Assembly (NCBI GenBank): GCA_024704765.1
Contig: JAKMXF010000365.1
Coordinates: forward strand, 248,001-312,000
Source: Oopsacas minuta
Lineage: Eukaryota > Porifera > Hexactinellida > Lyssacinosida > Leucopsacidae
DNA: 64,000 nt
Reading direction: 5' to 3'
In this document: one piece after another, positions 39,501 through 47,990 of the stretch
Numbering within the stretch: the stretch's first letter is position 1
Layout of the letters: each line of letters starts with the position of its first letter
Position numbers and translations under genes: made by a program
Notes under the pieces: generated by a model
What the model was told of the DNA's origin: nothing
What the model saw: the letters and a program-made list of their open reading frames with translations, nothing else
Databases searched by the model: none

Positions 39501-42500
39501 AGAAAATTCGGCAGAAAATGCAACTAGCTTACAGATTCTTACACAGAACCTAAAATGTTAAGTCAACAAAATATCTTAAACACGTATGTTAATTTTAATA
39601 TAGTTGCAGGATTAAGTCAGTTGATGTGTGTAATAATTGGGAACTAAAGAAACAGCTGGTTTTAAAAACAAGTCTATCAACATAGCTTTGTGGAATTCTA
39701 AAGTTTTGTAAGATAATCAGAATTTTAAATTTACAGTCGATTTCGTTAGGTAATCGAGAACCCGTTATACTTTTGATTTATACATACAAATCACATGGGA
39801 GAGCATGCTCCATGAACCTGTATAATACGGAATGTGTTTGTTATTGATAGATTTATAGAGTAACATGTAATACAACAAATTAAAGTACAAATAAAGAAGT
39901 AAATATATTTTCGTATGTACTGTGTATCACACTGCGATATGCGGCTAAGAAGTGAGTGTTGTCAAGGAATCTGACTCTAGATCAATCACACAAATATTTA
40001 TTCACAAATGTCGCATTTTCGAGAGGACACGATATTCCTTTGGACAATTTCTTATGAATATTCTTGGATAACTTTCTCCTGCGTTTGGTAACGAATGAAT
40101 TAAAGAATCTACTGAAGAACGATCGAGTACGAGACAACTTTTTTCGGTTTGTGAATGGTAATGTATCCTGATCAAAGACGAATGCATCGTCGAATTCTTC
40201 ATCAGATAAAAACTCCATATCAAATTCGATATCAAAGTTAGACAAGGAATAGTTACTACTATTTAAAGAGGAAATGGATTCTCTATAGAGAGGCGAGTTT
40301 AGGAGGGAAGAGAATGGATTGAAATCGTCCGTACAAAAACTTGTAGAATGCGGAGAAGCGAGGAAAGCAGCGAACGGATTCAACTCATCGGGACTATGAA
40401 TGTCCTGTCTATCTGAGCTATCAAGGTTCGAGATCAACATACACATGTCAAGCGAATTATCAACCTCTGCAGCTTCGGAAACATCGTTGTGTAATAATAA
40501 TACGGTGGACATAATGAATTCAATTGCAATTACTACTAGAGTGCATATAATAATTTGATCAATGCAAAGTTTTTCTATTTATACTGAACTCTGTAAGAGA
40601 ATATCTAGAAGCTGTCCTATTGGCAAAACGTAATGCAAATACAAAGACTTATATACGGATCCCATTTTGTGCTAGAATAATGCCACAAGACAACACAATA
40701 CATTTATAATATGACGTCATATAAAACTAATGATTATTGTTTCTAGAGTGTGAGAGCATATACCTGATCGAATACTGATACGATAATGGAATTCTATGCA
40801 ATGAATGACGTGAATAGAACATTGTTGCAAGACTATATATAATCACATACCACATCTGAAAATGCTTTATCCCAGAACATCGTGCCTTCAGCACTGCTCA
40901 ATTGACTGCCGTGTACAACTACTGCTACTGGTAAACTGATTGTCTAATTAAACAAATTTAATCATTAATGAAGATTATTACGTATTACAAAAGCAATGAT
41001 TGTATTAGAACTTACAGACACATGGAAATACACATCACTCCCAGGTAGTATGATATTAGATCTGAGTAGTATAGCACACTTCTCATCTGTAACAGTCTAT
41101 AGACGTAATATTAAAATAATTACTGTAGCAGTACTATATTCTATAGCACTTACTTCTGAACCCTTCTTCTCTAACCGTTTGATATTCTTCACTGACTAAA
41201 GATACAACAAAGTATAGAATTGAATAAACAATAGATTTGCTGTTATATTGTACTAACCATGTTACTGAATGTAGCACTCAGTATCTGTGAATTGGGGTTA
41301 TATTCCATAGCCTAAGGGTAGGAGAGAAGTAATGATACAATCATTCCATATAACGAATACAGTCAACTCCCGTCATATCGAATCCTGAAAAATTGTGCAA
41401 ATTGGCCCCAAACCTTCAAAGTAACAAAATTACATAGGTCATATCGAACTCCGTATTTATCGAAGTAATTACAGCGGTCTCTTGAGCTTCGATATAACGA
41501 GAGTTGACCGTAAAGCGTAATTACTAACTCTTTTATTGTTGAGCATCTGTCCACAAGATATATCATTCGCACTACAAAAGTTGTACAAAAGAAGAATCAT
41601 TGAATCTAGCTATTTCTCCTGAGAGCTGATTAGGAGTATAAAGCTCAATACTCGTAATAAGCGTCAGGATATTGTAGCAGTTGTGTAACGAGTAGCACTA
41701 CTCACGTATACTCGGCTAATTACTGCTAATACATATAAATATGCAATTGAAAGGTTTAACTTACTGTAATGTATCTGGACTAGCTGTCAAGCCTTTAGCT
41801 TGCTTCTCACTAAATAATTATTGCAATTAATCTACACAATATTTGCATCAGTGAGATACGTAATTGTTGATGATTTGGACAACACAGATAAGTGAAAATT
41901 TCTAAAACTATAGTCAGAATAAAGATTCCCTTTATGGTAGTTTCTAACAATTCCACCAAACCAAAATTGTACTGAAATCTAGAAGCCAATATTTGGTATA
42001 TCAAGACAGATCTATTAAGTGACACATTCTAAGGCAGTATTAAATTGAACTAAATGGAAACACAATGGATTATAGAATAATTGTGCCAAATTGCTGTGTG
42101 CACAAACAGATGTTAGTCTTCGTCCAGATGTAATGAATTAAGAATCACATATGCTGAATCCGAATAACTACATTAAGTATTTCTTAAATATTCACAGACA
42201 CTCCTGCTGTCTATTCTTTGAATTCAATGTTACGTGAAACGAACGAGAAGGCTTATATAATTGATCTCATTTACCTTATGATAGTAGCTATCACTTCAGG
42301 AGGATTCATATGAATATTTAATTTCCCTCCAACCATCAACCTAGATTAATATAAACAGATAACAACGGGATCAGGGGATTGGAATGTATGTATCTTACCT
42401 CACTGTACATGAGAATCTGGTGTTTGTTTTGAGAACCTGAGGGGGCTGTTTCTCTACCACGAATGAACTAGAAATAATTATTGTAAATATAGAGGGAACA

Positions 42501-45185
42501 TTTCATAAACAAATAATTATTACTTTCTAAGAAGGAATACAATTAAGTTGTCTACTGTCTGGTTATAATCCTCTGGTATTTCTGTACCATTCATCGGTAA
42601 TTGACTCTTCAGTCTGTAATACTAAAGTTGAAATTTTATAAATTTAAGAATTCGCTCCAAGAACCCCCTGGGGACAGTTGAATATCATCAATTTTTCTTA
42701 AAATCTGCTATTACGGTTAACATTTTGAGGTTTCACTAACTTGTTTGATAAACTGTTTATTTCTCCAGAGTAACTCAGCTAAAGTTTCAAACCATCCTTG
42801 TAACACTACTAGCAGATCATCAGCTGGGGGAGAAGTGTCTAATCCTAGAGCTTGGTTCTGTATTCTCTTCCAACCGACAAGTTCATCGTTTACAACCAAA
42901 TGAATAATGTTACTGAGATCAGCGAGTAACATGTGAAACTGTTGTGTAATAGTCTATAAGACAAACCATTAAATGCTCAGATATTGTTTGCTTGTAATAC
43001 CAAATAAAGAACTCGGTAAAACAGTTTACGCTTGCAAAACAAGAATTAAATTCTTCACATATTTACTTCCTAATCAAATTGTTTTAATCCACCATATTAA
43101 GGAGCTCACAATTCTATTCTGTTGTAAATTTTCGACCTCTTTATTTAGCGCTAATTCTGTTTCTTGTAATTTCAATCTCAAGGCTTGAACCTACAACACA
43201 TTCTGTATTAAGTGCAAAAATAGTAGTTTCATCTGCACAATCGGGAATACAGATGTTAAAATATCAAAAATTTAGAGTATCGTATCAAACTCACCACTTG
43301 AGGGTTTACAGGGTGTTGTGAGTGATGAGTTACCATAGCTGTAAGAGAAATTAGAAATATTATAGCAATAAACACAGTCATTTCTAAATACGGAATTAGT
43401 GTATAGTTATGCCATTATAACTACATAGTACATTTTAATATGTCTGAGTAAATACAGAAAGCTGTCCTGAAAATTTGCATTATACACAAATTGTGCTATG
43501 TTAAAGAGACAATTTACCTTGAAGCTTATGGCTCTCGTTAATGTGAATAATAAAGTACTCTTGTTGATGCTCAAGGGATTTTAGAAGTCCTTCTGCTTCC
43601 TAGAGAGATATATAGAAACAGGGAAAATCGTGTAATTGAACAAGTTAGAATTCAATCAATAACATACATGGGTCATGACACAAATCTTTTGAATAGATTG
43701 CCCAATAGCCTCGTGTGAGTTAGATCCTGATAATTGTGAGCCTGGGGGAGAGTGTACCAGTTTTGAGGGGTCAGGAGAGTTAGTACTGTGATGTGAGGCA
43801 GCAGGGCTAGGTTGTGGGCTCATATTAGCTCCCTACAATAAGAACTATACAATTGACAGAACCCATTTCAGACATAAATTAGTATACAAGATGGATAACT
43901 ACTGATTGAGATGAATCCCACACAAAGTTTTTTCAAGATTACTGCAGACAGTTAGGTTTAGACAGAGGCTAGAATATTTTCCTGGTGTAAACTAGCTTAT
44001 CAAAAGACTTCATCAAGCTAATTACTAGCTAATTATATTACATTTGTGATAAAGTTGTTAACGCGAAATATTATAATTGATAATAATTTACTGTAAAGAA
44101 TTTGGTGATGCTATTTGCATGTGATTAATTGGATAGAATGTCTATTATAGTTGTACAAATCAAGAATTCAGTTTATAATCAATTACACCTTTCGAACAAT
44201 GAAGATCGCTTACTTTCATACAAGGAAAGTCCCAAATATTTACAAATTAAAATCAAAGACATAAACAAACACACTTTTCCAATCACATTAGTATATAATC
44301 AGTGAACAATACTAACCTGATACTCTTTGAGGAATTGTCTTTCTGTTTTTAGAATACTCTGCATTTGTTCCACTAAATTGAAGGGATTTGAGTCGAAGTT
44401 CGCCTAACCGAAATAACAAAACACAACTTTAGAGTAAAGCGAAATAAAACAATAATACTTCAATCAGAATTGAGTGTAGGCTAATATACTAAATTGCTTA
44501 TATAGAGCATTGATTTGTACGATTTGATTCTGAGTAAGCCTACACAAGGGTAAATAAGGAAGTGGCCAAGAAATTATTATATAGGAGCTAATAATCGTTA
44601 AATACTACAGCAATTGGACGCATACAATTACCACAATTTGTGATACTTGACTGGCCTCGGCCAATTACATCTATAATTAACACAGACTAGATAAGGCAAG
44701 ATAGAGTACGTACTGGGCAATTTATACGACTTGACAAGCAGTATAATACCATAAATTACTGTACTTACTTACCTGTAATTTTTCAAGAACATCTTCCCAT
44801 TTCATTTTATCTGTAAAGTCTATCATGTGCTGTAGAATGTACAAGAACGAAGCCTCAATTATCAAACCATTGAATGCTGGTGGTTATCATTGAATAGTGC
44901 GTTAAGAGTCATGCATATGTGTATTAAAGCCACATTAATAGAAGTATATGTGAACTTTTAACAAGTGCATTTTTGCATATCCTTCGCATAAATAGACACG
45001 GAGTTATTAAGTAGGGAATAAAGGAATTACTCATTTATTAAACTCCGTATATTGAAGCGGTTCAAGTTTAAATAATTCATTCAAGAGGCAATTAACATTA
45101 AAATGTTACACAACTATGTAATGACACAAGCAAAATAGGGGAATAATATAGTACTATTAAATGGGAATTTGGTGTTGTTGTTGTT

Positions 45186-45220
<35 letters not shown>

Positions 45221-46069
45221 GCTAAAACAACATATCTAAGATTTGTAAATTAGCTATCCAAATGAGTTACCATTCATTCAAGTGAATTAGCATCTGTGAA
45301 AGGTATAATGCAATCGACAGGTAAGAAACCTTTATGCAACTAATAATACTCATTCAATCATCGCAGCAATCAAATCCATTATCAAGTTAATAACTGTAAT
45401 ATTTGTTATAGGGATGCTTATTCTGTGAAGGTGGTTGTAAATAGCGATTTTAACTGATTGTGAGTTTGTAAAGAAGAAGGGAAGTAAATGAATCAATCGA
45501 CCATTTGTCTATGGCTCGAATGCTTTATAGGATATAACATGGATAAAGATACGTGTAGGAATTTGATATTTAGGATTTCTAACAGTAGATTATAACGATA
45601 ACAGAGGCTAGAAAGTGCTCTACTTGTCATTCTTACTTACAGAATATTCTATACTATTACTTCAGCAATACGGTTAATAATACAAATAACAGATACTTAC
45701 ATCTTTAATATTTCTGAGCTGGGTTAACATGTCTCCGTACAGCTGTTGAGCTTCTTGTTGATGGACTGGTACAGACCGATCCAAGTCATGCCTAAGTAAT
45801 ACAAATGTATAAAAATATACAAAATATGTACACGTGAGGTACGATAACCGAACTTACCACCTCTGACTCTCAATCCATTCAGCTAGATGGTCCCGTATCT
45901 CAATAGGGAAGTGCTTACCGTATAACCCCCTGATGCTGTTTAGTATTCTCTGATCGTTAATACTCTTTACATTCTGCCAGAGAGCGCCAGGAGGACTTCC
46001 CATATACCTACAGTATTAAGTTTATTAATCACTCCATACAATACAATGATATAATAAGACTTACGCCAT
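33521..46069 (-). CDS. STAT transcription factor, 28 coding exons
   Basis: Exons: 46065-46069, 45858-46007, 45701-45791, 44773-44829, 44317-44403, 43668-43832, 43518-43599, 43295-43338, 43110-43190, 42741-42953, 42524-42621, 42399-42467, 42275-42340, 41765-41809, 41529-41571, 41258-41311, 41154-41195, 41016-41096, 40851-40943, 38824-38971, 38597-38640, 35317-35429, 35121-35257, 34979-35048, 34827-34921, 34668-34767, 33955-33988, 33521-33766. All 27 junctions are in phase: 850 residues. The N-terminal domain has HFPIEIRDHLAEWIESQ. The coiled coil carries EYFIIH, and DELVGWKRIQ follows. The DNA-binding region has VVEKQPPQVLKT, VGGKLNIHMNPPEV and VVVHGSQ. The linker has FTFFDWFYG. SH2 has GTFLLRFSETETGGISVAW with Arg650, then FSKYYSPP. 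Tyr735 in LDYV is the candidate phosphotyrosine. The acidic tail (DEIMPDEFDADEVDMIL) resembles an activation domain. It is most like STAT5/6. A Ser/Pro-rich insert sits in the coiled coil (exon 6). Confidence 0.95.
33803..33938 (+). repeat. TIR element, family B, copy 1 (TA target duplication)
   Basis: The ends are CAGTCATCTCCCGTTATATT and, inverted, CATTCAACTCCCCGTTAGAT, flanked by TA on both sides. The interior shares TCAAAGTAAC and a TATCGGAGTAATTA block with copy 2 at 41359-41511. The element is in the terminal intron of STAT. Confidence 0.55.
34021..34638 (+). CDS. DUSP19: Dual-specificity phosphatase, DUSP19-like
   Basis: This 205-residue intron-less protein matches DUSP19 (SKRP1), a phosphatase that acts in JNK signalling. 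An N-terminal extension with VVKTQTGEVFVEKR corresponds to the DUSP19 opening, and DLTPDLKVGILVENKICISSQD leads into the catalytic domain. The active-site loop HCNAGKSRS provides Cys149 and Arg155, and Asp116 in YDTPE is the general acid. The C terminus RPQAHPNEGFIKQLDEYQ matches the family. The gene lies antisense inside a 679-bp STAT intron (33989-34667), with only 32 and 29 bp to spare, so its UTRs must overlap STAT exons on the other strand. A TAG lies 4 nt before the ATG. Confidence 0.93.
   Translation: MDSFLKDINNFDSKKLSSVETVVKTQTGEVFVEKRLENGEVKIEKKEGEHAGFVIDLTPDLKVGILVENKICISSQDVPRDLHLIQEQGITHVLNLCSHASFHTDVIKFLAVVCYDTPEFKIHDFFDKCFVFIDNALSTGNNNKVLIHCNAGKSRSVTVGLAYLMRTQGIKWRESLEHLKKTRPQAHPNEGFIKQLDEYQEQLKL
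35918..36032 (+). repeat. Dispersed inverted-repeat element, family A, copy 3
   Basis: This is the most complete copy. The left end CAGTGGTTATCGCTTATAAG and the right end, read inverted, CTGGGCATCGCTTAGAAGAA, form imperfect terminal inverted repeats. The core CTTATAACCGGTATATGAGA and the GAACCGTTTTCC block are shared with the other copies. It is in the large STAT intron. Confidence 0.6.
36364..37833 (-). CDS. ABHD16A: ABHD16-family phospholipase, nested in a STAT intron
   Basis: This is a 489-residue single-exon alpha/beta hydrolase. ABHD16 enzymes hydrolyse phosphatidylserine to lysophosphatidylserine at the ER. The N terminus CLRGPRLYYSYLDG matches the family's LGPRLYKIY opening, so I start at the ATG at 37833 rather than the upstream one at 37899. 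Two membrane segments follow at about residues 45-85, then RGIGRFNNSAYRQFI, a family hallmark. The catalytic region has YAALGWNHCGYGYSSGSP, the nucleophile elbow HGSSIGGFTA, the ESTFDD segment with the probable acid, and GPVTLIRKTDD. It lies on the same strand as STAT, inside the 3,167-bp intron between STAT exons 21 and 22. Confidence 0.93.
   Translation of the reverse strand: MSVLKWYIPCLRGPRLYYSYLDGKMSAYIPNQAEARSDRFIRIVSRFWALVLLSFLPLGLLVPFGGFLIPPFFSILFILYLVRGIGRFNNSAYRQFILDLRLDIRQCLEQHKYNSTKYFDFDITVLPPLFHQNQSRLTPNTSKPPTHPFDTCLASVLSCFVYPGSVRFSSYRASYDLSAARYNIITNFNGVRARLQCNSSQILDTLYAKPRYVVPNLLAISCVGNLSFQELGGINHWLRKGYAALGWNHCGYGYSSGSPTGRQEKEAILTIIAYAVQQLGYPLERIILHGSSIGGFTACYAAAAFPNIHGLLLESTFDDINNLVPALVPCCLPHSLIKHSLRYCYDLNIISYLKMYKGPVTLIRKTDDILMRSEIDEVGTNRANFLLLEIIKQRYGSVFTSEESLESVRIWLGVEEDIRGEIEKELDKAKCSSHLEDFDSSRLEGLSNSFKQEIAVFIASQFMKNQKGPHSAILSYDYIQPPEHIPWND
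38190..38405 (-). CDS. Orphan exon-like open segment in a STAT intron
   Basis: An open frame of about 65 residues (for example FWKVPVDHLDRPRHTLLDLS and LLPKIIVTNYNWPQL) ends at a GTGAGT donor-like sequence. Its composition looks coding and it shows no STAT or ABHD16 similarity. It could be an exon of an unrecognised gene, an alternative STAT exon, or chance. Confidence 0.25.
   Translation of the reverse strand, partial: NYKWKFWKVPVDHLDRPRHTLLDLSQSDLLPKIIVTNYNWPQLSSVENYKYKNEFYFNIIERLQIFIVSMI
39077..39409 (-). CDS. Small type I membrane protein with PPxY motifs
   Basis: I do not recognise this 110-residue protein as a named family. It has an N-terminal signal peptide (MNLRLSLPLVLQLLFIIQIKC), a short extracellular part, one membrane segment at about residues 46-70 (SGISLLVTFVLVISMICYAC), a basic stop-transfer sequence KRRR and a cytosolic tail with PPAY and PPSY. 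PPxY pairs near a membrane recruit NEDD4-type WW-domain ubiquitin ligases, a layout shared with Shisa/WBP1-like proteins. It sits on the STAT strand inside the 1,879-bp intron between STAT exons 19 and 20. Confidence 0.65.
   Translation of the reverse strand: MNLRLSLPLVLQLLFIIQIKCDHKPYSSYALGQTEFNSRIFFMFIPSGISLLVTFVLVISMICYACFNCFQHMKRRRDVQGGVNEQIPPAYSEVSLKEDIPPSYSYAFDN
39982..40512 (-). CDS. Acidic/basic protein with paired NPF motifs, unrecognised
   Basis: This 176-residue protein has no recognised domain. Its centre holds two related motifs, LNPFAAFLASP and FNPFSSLLNSP; NPF is the ligand of EH domains in endocytosis. An acidic stretch (DIEFDMEFLSDEEFDDAF) precedes a strongly basic C-terminal region (KKLSRTRSFF...TKRRRKLSKNIHKK). 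No signal peptide or membrane segment is visible. The contrast of acidic and basic halves and the clean ATG-to-stop frame support a real gene. Like its neighbour it is intron-less and lies in the intron between STAT exons 19 and 20, on the same strand. Confidence 0.5.
   Translation of the reverse strand: MSTVLLLHNDVSEAAEVDNSLDMCMLISNLDSSDRQDIHSPDELNPFAAFLASPHSTSFCTDDFNPFSSLLNSPLYRESISSLNSSNYSLSNFDIEFDMEFLSDEEFDDAFVFDQDTLPFTNRKKLSRTRSFFSRFFNSFVTKRRRKLSKNIHKKLSKGISCPLENATFVNKYLCD
41359..41513 (+). repeat. TIR element, family B, copy 2 (TA target duplication)
   Basis: The left end CAGTCAACTCCCGTCATATC and the right end, inverted, CGGTCAACTCTCGTTATATC are flanked by TA, as expected for Tc1/mariner/pogo-type insertion. 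At about 150 bp it is too short to encode a transposase. It is in a STAT intron. Confidence 0.65.
45172..45220 (+). repeat. (GTT)n microsatellite
   Basis: About 16 TTG/GTT units with one interruption lie in a STAT intron. Confidence 0.95.
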
Positions 46070-46219
46070 ACAGATGTCTGTTATGAGCTGTTATAGATTA
46101 AGTAATAGCTAATTAATTGAGATAATTATAGTTAAGGTTTTAAGCGGTAAGGGAATTCACGACAGGCAGTGATAATAATTCAAACAAATTCTAAAATAAA
46201 ATGGGAAATCTATGAAGAT

Positions 46220-47233
46220 TTAAGATTTTCTATCTTCTGGTTCTACATAATCCATTCCTATAAAATCGAATATATCTCTCTCACATGTTATGGGTAAATG
46301 TTCACCAGGTACTCCTGTAGACCCCATCTTCCTGAGAGAGTACTCGTTGAGAGTAAACCCCTCCTCAAGACATTTAGCACGCATGGACTGATTGAATGTG
46401 TCACTACCTGTGAAATATAATAATCCACAGAAATACTGATCTTTTGGTATAATCCGAATATCAATCCGTCTGTGGATACGAGTAGGAGAGTCAGTAGCAG
46501 AAGGGAGGACACACACACCCATATACTTACTCTCTCCATGAGATAGTGTGTCAATTAATATATTAGAAGAGCTTAGATTATCAACTACACGCTTTAGAAA
46601 CAATCCAGATTTACTCTTCAGCGATTGAGACATGTAGTCAGGATGTGTAATAAGAACATCTACATCACCACAAGTAGCTGCCCCTCTTCTATAAGAACCA
46701 CATACTTTGTATTCTATCTTTTCGTCAACTTCCTTAATTCCTGCTGCCACTAGCTTGAAAATATCCTCTACTTCTTCTCGAGGTATTCTCTGGTTGAAAT
46801 CATTGAGATATTTAACACCAATTTTCTGGTGATGATTCAGCTTATCTAAGTTATTTCGTAACTCATCTAAACTCGTAATTCCGTCCTTGTATAGTTTCTG
46901 AGCAGCAGCTGGTCCAATACCAGTGACCTTGGTTAGTAAACTCATAGCGACGTGACTCTCATCAGCTCGTATCTTCTCTACCCTTTCTAACTTCCCTGTA
47001 GACAGAAATTCATCAATTTTCTCTCCTATCTTAGTACCAACTCCATCCAGTTTTTTAGCCTCAGCGCCTGATGTTATCTTAGTAGAATGTCCTGCTATAG
47101 CTTGCATTGCTTTCTTGTAAACTTTGAATTTAGGAGTAGACCTGTTAATGTTTTTCTCGTACTCAGCTAGTTCATTGAGCATGTCACAGATACCTGAGTT
47201 AGGACTATCATCTGCGAGCTTTCTCTTAGCCAT
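46220..47233 (-). CDS. POLB: DNA polymerase beta
   Basis: This 337-residue single-exon protein is almost the length of human Pol beta (335). The 8-kDa domain includes the DGVGTKIGEKIDEFLSTGKL hairpin with Lys72, the Schiff-base nucleophile of the deoxyribose-phosphate lyase. VTGIGPAAAQKLY is the second helix-hairpin-helix. The nucleotidyltransferase core has CGSYRRGAATCGDVDVLITH with Asp190 and Asp192, and RRIDIRIIPKDQY with Asp258, the three metal ligands. The steric-gate region YFTGSDTFN and the C-terminal NEYSLR are present. It fills single-nucleotide gaps in base excision repair. It is divergent to TBC1D5. Confidence 0.98.
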   Translation of the reverse strand: MAKRKLADDSPNSGICDMLNELAEYEKNINRSTPKFKVYKKAMQAIAGHSTKITSGAEAKKLDGVGTKIGEKIDEFLSTGKLERVEKIRADESHVAMSLLTKVTGIGPAAAQKLYKDGITSLDELRNNLDKLNHHQKIGVKYLNDFNQRIPREEVEDIFKLVAAGIKEVDEKIEYKVCGSYRRGAATCGDVDVLITHPDYMSQSLKSKSGLFLKRVVDNLSSSNILIDTLSHGESKYMGVCVLPSATDSPTRIHRRIDIRIIPKDQYFCGLLYFTGSDTFNQSMRAKCLEEGFTLNEYSLRKMGSTGVPGEHLPITCERDIFDFIGMDYVEPEDRKS

Positions 47234-47990
47234 GTAGCTTATAGAACCTATAATAATTATAAGAAACTAACTCATCCGTATAATAATAATCGCAGATGTC
47301 AATGGAAACTTTGGAACTGATTAATAATGATGTAGAAATGAAGCGGAAGTGATAAACACGCTATACTTTATTTTTAACAGAAAACTACTTAGTTTGCAGT
47401 GCCAGAGGCTGGCAACTACAGAAAACCAATCACAGAGGCTAAAAGCTTGGATTTGCCCCACACCAATTGTGTTCCGCGGGCTCTAATAATTAATTATGCT
47501 CTCCAGTAAGTAATTCTAGTTTTTATAGTTTCATTTCTTTACCCTCGAATCTACAAACTTTATTTATTTATTAATTATATTTTAACAAGTCACACGTCAA
47601 GTAATCTACTCAAATTGTTAATTTGTAACAACAGTGTCTATGTTCGACGAACATTTGTATAGCTCTGCATATCTCAAACCATCAAATCAGAGTATACAAT
47701 TAGGTTGTAATGAATCCTCTGAGAAGTGTAGGAGCTTAGAGAAAGCTCAATTATTCTCTAATAGCATTTGTATTGTAGTTTCTATGGTAACAATATATTA
47801 AGGTGAAGTGGTGGAAACTTTAGGAATAGATAACTTGGCTACAATGCTTATACGGAGCGATATAAACTGCGAAACAATAATTTTCTATTTTACTCTTAGA
47901 CAAAATTACCTATCCACTAGGCGGGTACATAAAAGTAACAAATAATCTGTGTCATTCAAAATATTGATCATTATAGCGAGTACAATCCAG
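47234..47990. promoter_or_regulatory. Divergent intergenic region
   Basis: This 757-bp gap separates POLB (minus) from TBC1D5 (plus). It is AT-rich with no recognised element. It should contain the promoter for the seven-gene plus-strand run. Confidence 0.4.

Noticed and set aside
42973..43188. 71-codon plus-strand open frame
   Set aside because: It is antisense to STAT exon 9, which is in phase and matches the coiled-coil region.
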